Origin: UBA6168 sp964643005
GTDB lineage: Bacteria; Bacteroidota; Bacteroidia; Chitinophagales; Saprospiraceae
DNA length: 45,572 bases
Assembly: GCA_964643005.1 (NCBI GenBank)
Contig: CAZXQI010000014.1
Coordinates: 1 to 45,572, forward strand
Direction: 5' to 3'
Position numbers and translations under genes: made by a program. A model generated the notes under the pieces. That model saw only the letters and a list, made by a program, of their open reading frames with translations. It did no database searches and was not told the DNA's origin. Every line of letters begins with the position of its first letter. Positions within the stretch are counted from its first letter, which is position 1. Of this stretch, positions 32,450-39,215 are shown in pieces.

Positions 32450-33847
32450 ATGAACTTTGACCTTATTGTGATAGGTAGCGGGCCTGGAGGCTATGTAGCG
32501 GCTATTCGGGCTGCTCAGTTAAATATGAAAGTGGCGGTGGTCGAGAAGGAGTCGCTCGGAGGCACCTGCCTCAACTGGGGCTGCATCCCGACAAAGGCGC
32601 TACTTAAAAGCGCTCAGGTATTCGAGTACATCCAACATGCTTCCGAGTACGGCATCTCTACGGGAAATCCAAAGGCCGATTTTCCAGGAATGATAAAGCG
32701 CAGCCGCGATGTTGCCGAAGCCATGAGCAAGGGAATTCAGTTTCTATTTCGCAAGAATAAGGTGACGCCCATCTTCGGAACGGCTAAGTTGCTCAGAGGA
32801 AAGAAAGTGGAAGTCACGGATGCAGAGGGCAAAAAATCTGAGTACACCGCTCCTCACATCATCTTAGCCACCGGCGCCCGGGTGAAAGAATTGCCCAACT
32901 TGTCCATTGATGGGGAAAAAGTAATCGGGTACCGCCAGGCTTTAGCATTGCCGAAACAGCCTAAGCGCATGGTTATCGTCGGCGCCGGAGCTATCGGCGT
33001 AGAGTTCGCCTATTTTTATCACACGATAGGCACGGAAGTCACCATTGTAGAATTTATGGAGCAGGGACTCATCCCAAGAGAAGACGCTGACCTTTCAAAA
33101 GAACTTGGAAGAACTTTTAAAAAGAGCGGCATCAATGTCCTCGGGAACACGGCTGTTGAATCGGTAGATACCTCCGGAAAAGCCTGCAAAGTCAAAGTAA
33201 AAGACCGCAAATCCGGAAAGGAAGAAATTATCGAATGCGATATGGTTCTGTCAGCCACGGGAGTTACCGCCAATCTCGAAAACCTGGGGATAGAGGCGCT
33301 CGGAGTTACTGTGGAGAGAGGTCTAATCAAGGTAGATGAATTTTATCGCACCACGGTTTCGGGCATTTATGCCATTGGGGACATTGTGCCTGGGCAGGCG
33401 CTCGCGCACGTAGCCAGCGCGGAAGGAATCATCTGTGTAGAGAAAATAGCCGGGCAAAATCCGGAGCCTTTAGACTACAACAATATTCCGTCCTGTACTT
33501 ACTGCTCGCCGGAAGTCGCCTCTGTCGGCTATACGGAACAGGCCGCTAAGGAGGCAGGCTTCGAAGTGAAAGTCGGCAAATTTCCCTTTACGGCTTCAGG
33601 CAAAGCGAAGGCTGCCGGAGCTTCGGGAGGCTTTGTCAAGGTGATTTTCGACGCTAAATACGGCGAGTTCTTAGGCGCCCACATGATTGGCGCAAATGTT
33701 ACGGAAATGATTGCAGAGGTGGTCGCCGCCAGAAAATTAGAAACTACTGCCATGGAAATCATCAAATCCGTCCACCCACACCCGACGATGAGCGAGGCAG
33801 TCATGGAAGCGGCTGCCGCAGCCTACAATGAAGCGATTCACATTTGA
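32450..33847 (+). CDS. lpdA: Dihydrolipoyl dehydrogenase (E3)
   Basis: 465 residues from MNFDLIVIGSGPGGYVAAIRAAQ; a GTG nine codons upstream is less likely. The FAD enzyme reoxidises lipoamide in pyruvate, 2-oxoglutarate or branched-chain complexes. The redox disulfide is GGTCLNWGCIPTKA (Cys40, Cys45), the NAD motif is VIVGAGAIGVEFAYFY, the second FAD motif is GIYAIGDIVPG, and the C-terminal catalytic pair is in SVHPHPTMSEAVMEAA. No E1 or E2 gene is nearby. A terminator follows at 33906. Confidence 0.97.
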   Translation: MNFDLIVIGSGPGGYVAAIRAAQLNMKVAVVEKESLGGTCLNWGCIPTKALLKSAQVFEYIQHASEYGISTGNPKADFPGMIKRSRDVAEAMSKGIQFLFRKNKVTPIFGTAKLLRGKKVEVTDAEGKKSEYTAPHIILATGARVKELPNLSIDGEKVIGYRQALALPKQPKRMVIVGAGAIGVEFAYFYHTIGTEVTIVEFMEQGLIPREDADLSKELGRTFKKSGINVLGNTAVESVDTSGKACKVKVKDRKSGKEEIIECDMVLSATGVTANLENLGIEALGVTVERGLIKVDEFYRTTVSGIYAIGDIVPGQALAHVASAEGIICVEKIAGQNPEPLDYNNIPSCTYCSPEVASVGYTEQAAKEAGFEVKVGKFPFTASGKAKAAGASGGFVKVIFDAKYGEFLGAHMIGANVTEMIAEVVAARKLETTAMEIIKSVHPHPTMSEAVMEAAAAAYNEAIHI

Positions 33848-33905
33848 AATTGTGTCTGATGTATTATAACTAATGTATAAGATTGAGAGCGGGCGCAGCC
33901 AAAAG

Positions 33906-33926
33906 AAAAAAGGCGGCGCCTTTTTT
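33906..33926 (+). terminator. Short intrinsic terminator after lpdA
   Basis: AAAAAAGGC (33906-33914) pairs with GCCTTTTTT (33918-33926) around a GGC loop, about 60 bases after the lpdA stop. It is AT-rich but symmetric, so it may act on both strands. Confidence 0.65.
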
Positions 33927-33988
33927 AAAAAGGAATGAGTGCAGCGCCTTAATCAGTTTTCCCAATCCTATTTTTTTAAAAAAAATAA

Positions 33989-34516
33989 ATGAGTATGAAG
34001 TTCGCTATTTTATTTGCTACCGCCTGCCTGTTCTGGCAACCTGTCTGGGAAGAGTTTGCCAGCTTAGATGGGCGCTTCCGGGTGACGGCGCCTGGAGAAT
34101 TCAAAGAATCGGCTGATTCAGTGCATACGGATATTGGCACGCTCGTCTTTCACACGTTTTTTATTCAGACTGAGGAAGAAGAAGCTGAAAACCTGTTTTA
34201 CATGATTACCTATTGCGATTATCCAGAAGGCTTAATTTTTGCTGATTCCGTCGAATTCGCCCGAGATTTTTTCAATGCGACGATAGAAGAGGCGACTCTG
34301 AGCGTAAAGGGAACCCTCATGTACGAAACGGATGTGAAGATGGGGGAACACCCGGGGAAGTTTTGGCGAATAGATTATTTAGATGGAAGTGCAACGATTA
34401 AAACCAAAGCTTATCTGGCAGGCGACCGCTTTTATTCTATACAAACCATTTCCTACAAAGAAAAAAACCTCAATAGAGATAGCGACAGGTTTTTTGATTC
34501 CTTTCGCATTTTGTAA
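33989..34516 (+). CDS. Small exported protein, unknown function
   Basis: 175 residues (or 173 from the second Met, MKFAILF). A short signal-like N-terminus (KFAILFATACLFWQPVW) precedes a single domain starting FASLDGRFRVTAPGEFKESADS and ending DRFFDSFRIL. The pattern of a short edge-to-edge alpha/beta domain with a terminal 'FFDSFRIL' resembles small envelope proteins seen widely in Bacteroidota, but I do not recognise a named family. It is Glu/Asp-rich with no Cys in the mature part other than one in ITYCDYPEG. It sits alone between two terminator-bounded genes. Confidence 0.75.
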   Translation: MSMKFAILFATACLFWQPVWEEFASLDGRFRVTAPGEFKESADSVHTDIGTLVFHTFFIQTEEEEAENLFYMITYCDYPEGLIFADSVEFARDFFNATIEEATLSVKGTLMYETDVKMGEHPGKFWRIDYLDGSATIKTKAYLAGDRFYSIQTISYKEKNLNRDSDRFFDSFRIL

Positions 34517-34619
34517 ACGCACAAACCTACTCGAAGGGTAGATTTCACACTCCCTTAGGTTCTGTTTATCGGAGATTCAGACAATTTGGAGCAACGCTCC
34601 TCGTTTTTGGTCGCATCCT

Positions 34620-34627
34620 TATCTTTG
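34620..34627 (+). promoter_or_regulatory. -7 box for the FKBP isomerase gene
   Basis: TATCTTTG fits TAnnTTTG and predicts a ~25-base leader to the ATG at 34658. A small hairpin (GGAGCAACGCTCC, 34588-34600) lies just upstream. Confidence 0.5.
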
Positions 34628-34657
34628 CAGACTTTAACCTAAATCAAATCTAATTCG

Positions 34658-35314
34658 ATGAAAAATCTTTTGATTCTTGTTGCCGCCTTTTTTGCGTTAA
34701 ACGGCGCCCAAGCCCAGAACCTGACGTCTTACGAAGACTCTCTCAGCTATGCTGTCGGCATTCTCTGGGGGCAAAATATCAAACAGCAGGCCTTGAATGT
34801 CGATGGCGCTATCGTTGGCCGGGCAATCGGGGACGTGATGGCTGATAAGACAGAGGTCATGGACATTAAAACTGCCAATGACTTCGTGAAAGATCATATC
34901 TCTAAGAGGCAAAACGCTATCAGAGATAAGAACCAGAATGAAGGCCAGGCATTTCTCAATGAAAATAGAAAGAGAAAAGGCGTCACTACCTTGCCGAGCG
35001 GCCTGCAATATGAAATCCTTAAAGACGGTACCGGCCCTAAGCCCAAAGCTTCGGATAAAGTGACGGTTCACTACGAAGGCAAGCTGATTGATGGGACTAT
35101 CTTCGACAGCTCCATTCAGCGGGGCGAGCCGGCGACTTTTCCCGTTACAGGCGTCATTCAGGGATGGGTGGAAGCGCTCCAACTGATGAAAGTCGGTTCC
35201 AAATGGAAATTGTTCATTCCTGAGAACCTGGCGTATGGGGAACGCGGCGCCGGCGGCCAGATCGGCCCTTACGCCACCCTCGTCTTTGAAGTGGAACTCC
35301 TCGGCATCCAATAA
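34658..35314 (+). CDS. FKBP-type peptidyl-prolyl cis-trans isomerase (Mip/FkpA-like), exported
   Basis: 218 residues. Signal peptide 1-20 (ends AQAQ). Residues ~22-105 are the helical N-terminal dimerisation domain of Mip/FkpA proteins (DSLSYAVGILWGQNIKQQ, then a long charged helix RQNAIRDKNQNEGQAFLNENRKRKG). Residues ~110-218 are the FKBP domain with VTVHYEGKLIDGTIFDSS, PVTGVIQGWVEALQLMKVGSKWKLFIPENLAYGERG and TLVFEVELL, including the usual aromatic pocket residues. It assists folding of proline-containing proteins in the periplasm. It has its own -7 box and a strong terminator. Confidence 0.95.
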   Translation: MKNLLILVAAFFALNGAQAQNLTSYEDSLSYAVGILWGQNIKQQALNVDGAIVGRAIGDVMADKTEVMDIKTANDFVKDHISKRQNAIRDKNQNEGQAFLNENRKRKGVTTLPSGLQYEILKDGTGPKPKASDKVTVHYEGKLIDGTIFDSSIQRGEPATFPVTGVIQGWVEALQLMKVGSKWKLFIPENLAYGERGAGGQIGPYATLVFEVELLGIQ

Positions 35315-35320
35315 ACCACA

Positions 35321-35365
35321 GAAAGAGTGTTATCTAATCGCTAAGGATAACGCTCTTTCCTTTTT
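35321..35365 (+). terminator. Intrinsic terminator after the FKBP gene
   Basis: GAAAGAGTGTTATC (35321-35334) pairs with GATAACGCTCTTTC (35346-35359) over 14 bp with one G-T pair, followed by a C/T-rich tail with T5. Confidence 0.85.
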
Positions 35366-35405
35366 CAACAAACCTTGCCTTAAACGCAGCTGAAATACTC
35401 CGGCT

Positions 35406-36101
35406 ATGCGAATTGACATCATCACCGTTCACCCCGAATTGCTCGAAAGCCCTTTTGCTCATAGCATTCTCAAACGAGCTAAGGAAAAAGGGCTTTTAAA
35501 AATCCACATCCAGGATCTTCGGGAATATGGCCTCGGTCGGCACAAGCAGGTGGACGACTACCAATTCGGAGGCGGCGCAGGTATGGTGATGATGATAGAA
35601 CCTTTGGTCGCCTGCATCGAAGATCTGCTCAAAGAGAGGAATTACGATGAAATTATTTACCTGAGTCCCGATGGAGAACGCCTGAGCCAGAGCCTTGTCA
35701 ATCGCCTTTCTCTGAAGGAAAATTTGATGATGATTTGCGGTCATTACAAAGGCATTGACCAGCGGATTCGGGAGCACTTCGTGACCATGGAAATATCTAT
35801 CGGGGACTACGTCTTATCCGGAGGAGAGCTGCCCGCCGCCGTTTTGGTGGATGCCATAGGTCGGCTGATCCCAGGCGTTTTGGGCGACGAAACTTCGGCG
35901 CTGTTTGATTCCTTTCAGGATCAATTACTCGCCCCTCCGGTATATACCCGCCCGGCTGAATTCAGAGGGTGGAAAGTGCCGGAAATCCTCCTTTCCGGCC
36001 ATCTGGCAAAGATTGAAGAATGGAGAGCCCAACAATCTCTACGGCGCACCCGCCAACTCCGACCCGATTTGCTGGATGACTCTTCTATTGAAAATCCCTG
36101 A
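35406..36101 (+). CDS. trmD: tRNA (guanine-N1)-methyltransferase TrmD
   Basis: 231 residues. It methylates G37 of tRNAs using S-adenosylmethionine. The start MRIDIITVHPELL aligns with the family. Visible are VDDYQFGGGAGMVMMIEP, the trefoil-knot SAM site MMICGHYKGIDQRI, and ISIGDYVLSGGELPAAVLVDAIGRLIPGVLG, followed by PPVYTRPAEFRGWKVPEILLSGHLAKIEEWR. It is complete and normal in length. The usual rpsP/rimM/rplS neighbours are absent; instead it starts a run with an MmcQ-like gene one base downstream and an FAD oxidoreductase. Confidence 0.97.
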   Translation: MRIDIITVHPELLESPFAHSILKRAKEKGLLKIHIQDLREYGLGRHKQVDDYQFGGGAGMVMMIEPLVACIEDLLKERNYDEIIYLSPDGERLSQSLVNRLSLKENLMMICGHYKGIDQRIREHFVTMEISIGDYVLSGGELPAAVLVDAIGRLIPGVLGDETSALFDSFQDQLLAPPVYTRPAEFRGWKVPEILLSGHLAKIEEWRAQQSLRRTRQLRPDLLDDSSIENP

Positions 36102-36102
36102 A

Positions 36103-36462
36103 ATGAATATTGAAGATTTCCGCTTGTATTGCCTGTCCAAGAAAGGCGTGGATGAAGCCTTCCCTTTTGATGAAGTTACCCTTGTCTTTAAAGTCATGGG
36201 TAAAATATTCGCCCTGACCGGGCTTGATTCAGAAGCGTTTAGCGTCAATCTCAAATGCAACCCCGATCGCGCCGTCGAACTGAGGGAAGAATATCCCGAC
36301 CAGATCCAGCCCGGCTGGCACATGAGCAAAAAGCATTGGAATACAGTGCAATTTGAAACCGGCCTCGACGATTCCTTTTTAAAAGAAATGATCGACCATT
36401 CCTACGATGAGGTAGCGCGGGGTCTGCCCAAAAAGCTAAGACAAGAGTTGCTACTATTATAA
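36103..36462 (+). CDS. MmcQ/YjbR family protein
   Basis: 119 residues from MNIEDFRLYCLSKKGVDEAFPFDEVTLVFKVMGKIFAL, the typical MmcQ/YjbR start. It ends PGWHMSKKHWNTVQFETG and SYDEVARGLPKKLRQEL, the two conserved C-terminal elements. The fold resembles a double-wing DNA-binding module, but the biochemical role is unknown. The ATG follows the trmD stop after one base, so co-expression is very likely. A longer frame from 35905 overlaps trmD and is rejected. Confidence 0.92.
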   Translation: MNIEDFRLYCLSKKGVDEAFPFDEVTLVFKVMGKIFALTGLDSEAFSVNLKCNPDRAVELREEYPDQIQPGWHMSKKHWNTVQFETGLDDSFLKEMIDHSYDEVARGLPKKLRQELLLL

Positions 36463-36477
36463 TATGGTGAAGTTGAA

Positions 36478-37536
36478 ATGAAAGAGCTCGATTACATCAT
36501 CGTTGGCCAGGGCCTGGCCGGTACCTTGCTGAGTTATTTCTTATTGCAGGAAAACCAACGCATCCTCGTCGTGGACGCCTCCCGCCCCAACAGTTCCTCC
36601 AAAATAGCCGCCGGCGTCGTCAATCCTGTGACGGGGCGTCGGCAGGCCAAAAGCTGGCGCTATGAGGAGTTGTTTCAATTTGCCAAAAACACCTATCGGG
36701 CTTTAGAACAGGAATTGGGAATCAGCATTTGGAAAGAGCGCAACATCCTGCGCGCCCTGCACAATAATTTTGAGGAAAATGAATGGCTACGCAGAGGCGC
36801 TTTTCCCGACTACCAGGCATTTTTTAAGGAGGAGGCCGAACTTGGCGGATTTGAAGGCAAAGTTGGCGAGGCTCACGCCTGGGGAGAATTGAAGGGCAGC
36901 GCCCAGACAGACATGCCGACGCTGCTTAGTGCTTTTAGAAAAAAATTAGAGGCTGAGGAATTAATATTGGAAGAGCAGTTTGATTATGCACAAATCAAAT
37001 TCGGAGAGGCCAGGGTCTCCTATCGGGATTTTTCGGCCAGGCAGATCGTTTTTTGCGAGGGAGCGAAAGCAGTGGAAAATCCATTTTTTAATTTCCTCCC
37101 TTTCTCATTGACAAAAGGCGAGTTGCTGCTCGTTGAAATTCCAGGCGCTGATTTTCAGAAAATGCTCAAGCATCACCTGTTCATCGTTCCCCTGTCAAAC
37201 GGCCTTTACTGGGCAGGCTCTACCAGCCGATTTGAATATGAGGACGACCTGCCTTCGCAGGAGAAAAGAAAATGGTTGGAGGAGCAATTGAGCAAAACGA
37301 TCAGACTACCCTACAAAATAATCGCCCACCAGGCAGGCATTCGCCCCACCGTCCACGACATCCGGCCCTTTTTGGGCGTCCATCCGGAGCGGCAGGGTTT
37401 GGCTGTTTTTAATGGATTGGGGACAAAAGGAGCTTCACTCGGTCCTTTGTTTGCCAATCAGTTGGCCAATTTCCTTCTGGGAAGGGGCGCCCTGGATAAG
37501 ACCGTTGACATTGCCCGCTTCAAAGCAAAAGCCTAA
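36478..37536 (+). CDS. FAD-dependent oxidoreductase (DAO family)
   Basis: 352 residues. The dinucleotide motif VGQGLAGTLLSYFL at the N-terminus and a conserved FAD segment SSKIAAGVVNPVTGRR place it in the D-amino-acid-oxidase/glycine-oxidase superfamily; the C-terminal FAD part reads AGIRPTVHDIRPFLGVHPERQGLAVFNGLGTKGASLGPLFANQLANFLL. Members oxidise amines; the MnmC oxidase domain is a relative that acts on tRNA wobble uridines, which is notable next to trmD, but no methyltransferase domain is fused here and substrate is unassigned. It begins 15 bases after the MmcQ-like gene and probably ends the operon. Confidence 0.88.
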   Translation: MKELDYIIVGQGLAGTLLSYFLLQENQRILVVDASRPNSSSKIAAGVVNPVTGRRQAKSWRYEELFQFAKNTYRALEQELGISIWKERNILRALHNNFEENEWLRRGAFPDYQAFFKEEAELGGFEGKVGEAHAWGELKGSAQTDMPTLLSAFRKKLEAEELILEEQFDYAQIKFGEARVSYRDFSARQIVFCEGAKAVENPFFNFLPFSLTKGELLLVEIPGADFQKMLKHHLFIVPLSNGLYWAGSTSRFEYEDDLPSQEKRKWLEEQLSKTIRLPYKIIAHQAGIRPTVHDIRPFLGVHPERQGLAVFNGLGTKGASLGPLFANQLANFLLGRGALDKTVDIARFKAKA

Positions 37537-37851
37537 AAAGTAGCTATCCGCAGCTTTAAATCTTCCCTTTCAAATTTCTAAAGCTCGTCTAATGCTTTCT
37601 AAGTCTGCATTTCCTAATCGCCTCCGGAAAGAGCTTTTTTAAGGCTTGGAGCCAATAAGTATCAGAGAATTACAGATGCAAAGGGATTCTTTATCCCTGT
37701 GATAAAGTTAAAAAATAGTATTATGCCTTTTGTTGGAGCCGGCAAAGATTATCCCGAAAGCAATAAGGACTATTACAGAAGTTAAAATTTACATGCGTGA
37801 TTCAGACCATTTGAAAAATTTCCTTTTTTTAAAAAAAAATTAATCTATTCT

Positions 37852-37881
37852 TTTGAAAATAGAATTCTTGAACTATCTTTG
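37852..37881 (+). promoter_or_regulatory. Bacteroidota-type promoter for the beta-helix protein
   Basis: TTTG (37852-37855), 18-base spacer, TATCTTTG (37874-37881). It is a full consensus match and predicts transcription from about 37888, ~190 bases before the coding start. Confidence 0.65.
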
Positions 37882-38000
37882 CCCTCGAAAGAGAGATATT
37901 TTTTAATCCTGGAAAGACCAATCCTCAATAGCCAACGCGCTTTTCTATTCTATTTCCCTAATTATTGTCCCCCTTATTCTGCATTAGAGTTTCTTCCCAT

Positions 38001-38051
38001 GGCATTTCAAATGCCCATTTTTCTCATTTGAAACATTTTTGAGAATTTTTT
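38001..38051 (+). promoter_or_regulatory. Two leader hairpins, possible attenuator
   Basis: GGCATT/AATGCC around TCA (38001-38015) is followed by a T-rich run. Then TTCTCA (38021-38026) pairs with TGAGAA (38040-38045), followed by T6. Both are terminator-like and lie between promoter and start codon. Stems are only 6 bp, so function is uncertain. Confidence 0.35.
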
Positions 38052-38076
38052 ACTAACCGACTAAACACGAACAGCA

Positions 38077-39057
38077 TTGAAACCGACTTTGCTATTTGCA
38101 CTACTGGTTGTATTCATCCAGGTAGATGCACAAAATTATTTTGTCCGTATAGACGGCGCCGGGAACGGGACTTCATGGTCAGACGCATCAGGGAATTTGG
38201 CAGACGTCTTAAACAAGGCAACTGAGGGTTCTCAGATTTGGGTAGCTAAGGGTATCTACAAACCTTCAACTGACGCCAATCGCAACCTTTCTTTTGTAAT
38301 TTCAAATGGCGTTCAACTCTATGGCGGCTTTGCAGGAAACGAAACCAGCCTTGAAGAGCGTAACATCGCTGAAAACCCAACTATTTTAAGCGGAGAGATT
38401 GGACAAGCAGGCGTAGCGGACAATTCTTACAACGTTGTCTTTTTCCAAAATGTAAGCTCTTCCACTATCCTCGATGGGTTCACTATCACTGCCGGCAACG
38501 CCAACAGTGAAGATTTGAAAGAAGGAGTTCGCACGCGCTGCGGCGCAGGTTTGTATATCACCGGTGAAAACGGCGGACTCACTGAGCCAGTTATTCGCAA
38601 CTGCCAATTGCTGGGAAATCATGGAAGAGACGGAGCGGCAGTTTATATCAATGGCCGCAATGGAGAAGCCAACCCTAAGTTTGAAAATTGTGTGTTCAAA
38701 AATAATGAAGCCGGCCTTGATGGTGGAGCAATCTACAACGACGGCAGGCTCAACGGCAAAAGCAATCCAATTTTTGTCGAGTGTACTTTTGAGAAAAACA
38801 TGGGAACTTATGGCGGCGCAATCTGCAACGCCACGGAATCAGGCGTCTGTAATCTCACTTTAGAAAATTGCAACTTCATCGAAAACGCAGCTTTCTTGCG
38901 CGGTGGAGCAGTTTTCAGCATGAACGGCGATGAGAAATGCTACCTGGAAATTTCCGACTGCAATTTCAAAGGAAATTATCCCGACGATCAAAACATGATT
39001 TTTACGAGCAGCGCAGCTTTGACCAGCGCATACAAAGTATCTTCTGCGAATCAATAA
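38077..39057 (+). CDS. Secreted right-handed beta-helix protein (Pmp-like), TTG start
   Basis: 326 residues. A stop at 38062-38064 lies just upstream in frame and no ATG precedes the signal peptide, so the TTG at 38077 is the start that keeps KPTLLFALLVVFIQVDAQ as signal peptide. The mature protein opens with WSDASGNLADVLNKATEGSQIWVAKGIYKPS, the usual entry to such beta-helix proteins, then YGGFAGNETSLEERN and repeated coils with GGAIYN, GGAICN and GGAVFS alternating with F-x-N/C-x-F-x-x-N motifs, like chlamydial polymorphic membrane proteins. No T9SS sorting tail is seen at the C-terminus (ends SAYKVSSANQ), so how it is released or retained is unclear. A terminator follows. Confidence 0.88.
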   Translation: MKPTLLFALLVVFIQVDAQNYFVRIDGAGNGTSWSDASGNLADVLNKATEGSQIWVAKGIYKPSTDANRNLSFVISNGVQLYGGFAGNETSLEERNIAENPTILSGEIGQAGVADNSYNVVFFQNVSSSTILDGFTITAGNANSEDLKEGVRTRCGAGLYITGENGGLTEPVIRNCQLLGNHGRDGAAVYINGRNGEANPKFENCVFKNNEAGLDGGAIYNDGRLNGKSNPIFVECTFEKNMGTYGGAICNATESGVCNLTLENCNFIENAAFLRGGAVFSMNGDEKCYLEISDCNFKGNYPDDQNMIFTSSAALTSAYKVSSANQ

Positions 39058-39127
39058 TTTAAAACACAGGGAAAACCAACTTTTTTTGTACTCATTAGCA
39101 ATGTAATTCTATGAATTTGAAGACCAG

Positions 39128-39163
39128 AGGTGTTTAAGTGAAAGACTTAAACACCTTTTTTTA
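39128..39163 (+). terminator. Intrinsic terminator after the beta-helix gene
   Basis: AGGTGTTTAAGT (39128-39139) pairs perfectly with ACTTAAACACCT (39145-39156) around a 5-base loop, followed by T7. Confidence 0.9.
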
Positions 39164-39215
39164 TTTATCTCTACCTCCGTAGCAGTACTCTGCCTATTTT
39201 TCAAAAAAAATTTAC

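Larger units (their letters stand above)
37537..38076. other. Gene-free stretch of 540 bases with the leader of the beta-helix gene
   Basis: There is no credible gene. A ~50-codon open frame ending at about 37784 has no good start and no family pattern. It holds a consensus promoter at 37852-37881 and a ~190-base leader with two hairpins (38001-38015 and 38021-38045). Confidence 0.5.

Noticed and set aside
34697..35311. Minus-strand open frame of 204 codons
   Set aside because: It lies exactly opposite the FKBP isomerase gene, which has clear family motifs; the antisense translation matches nothing.
35905..36102. N-terminal extension of the MmcQ-like protein overlapping trmD
   Set aside because: The added residues read through the trmD 3' end in another frame and are not in the family; the ATG at 36103 gives the standard start.
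37640..37784. Short frame ending MPFVGAGKDYPESNKDYYRS as a possible gene remnant
   Set aside because: There is no suitable start or leader and no family match; the length is within chance for an AT-rich region.
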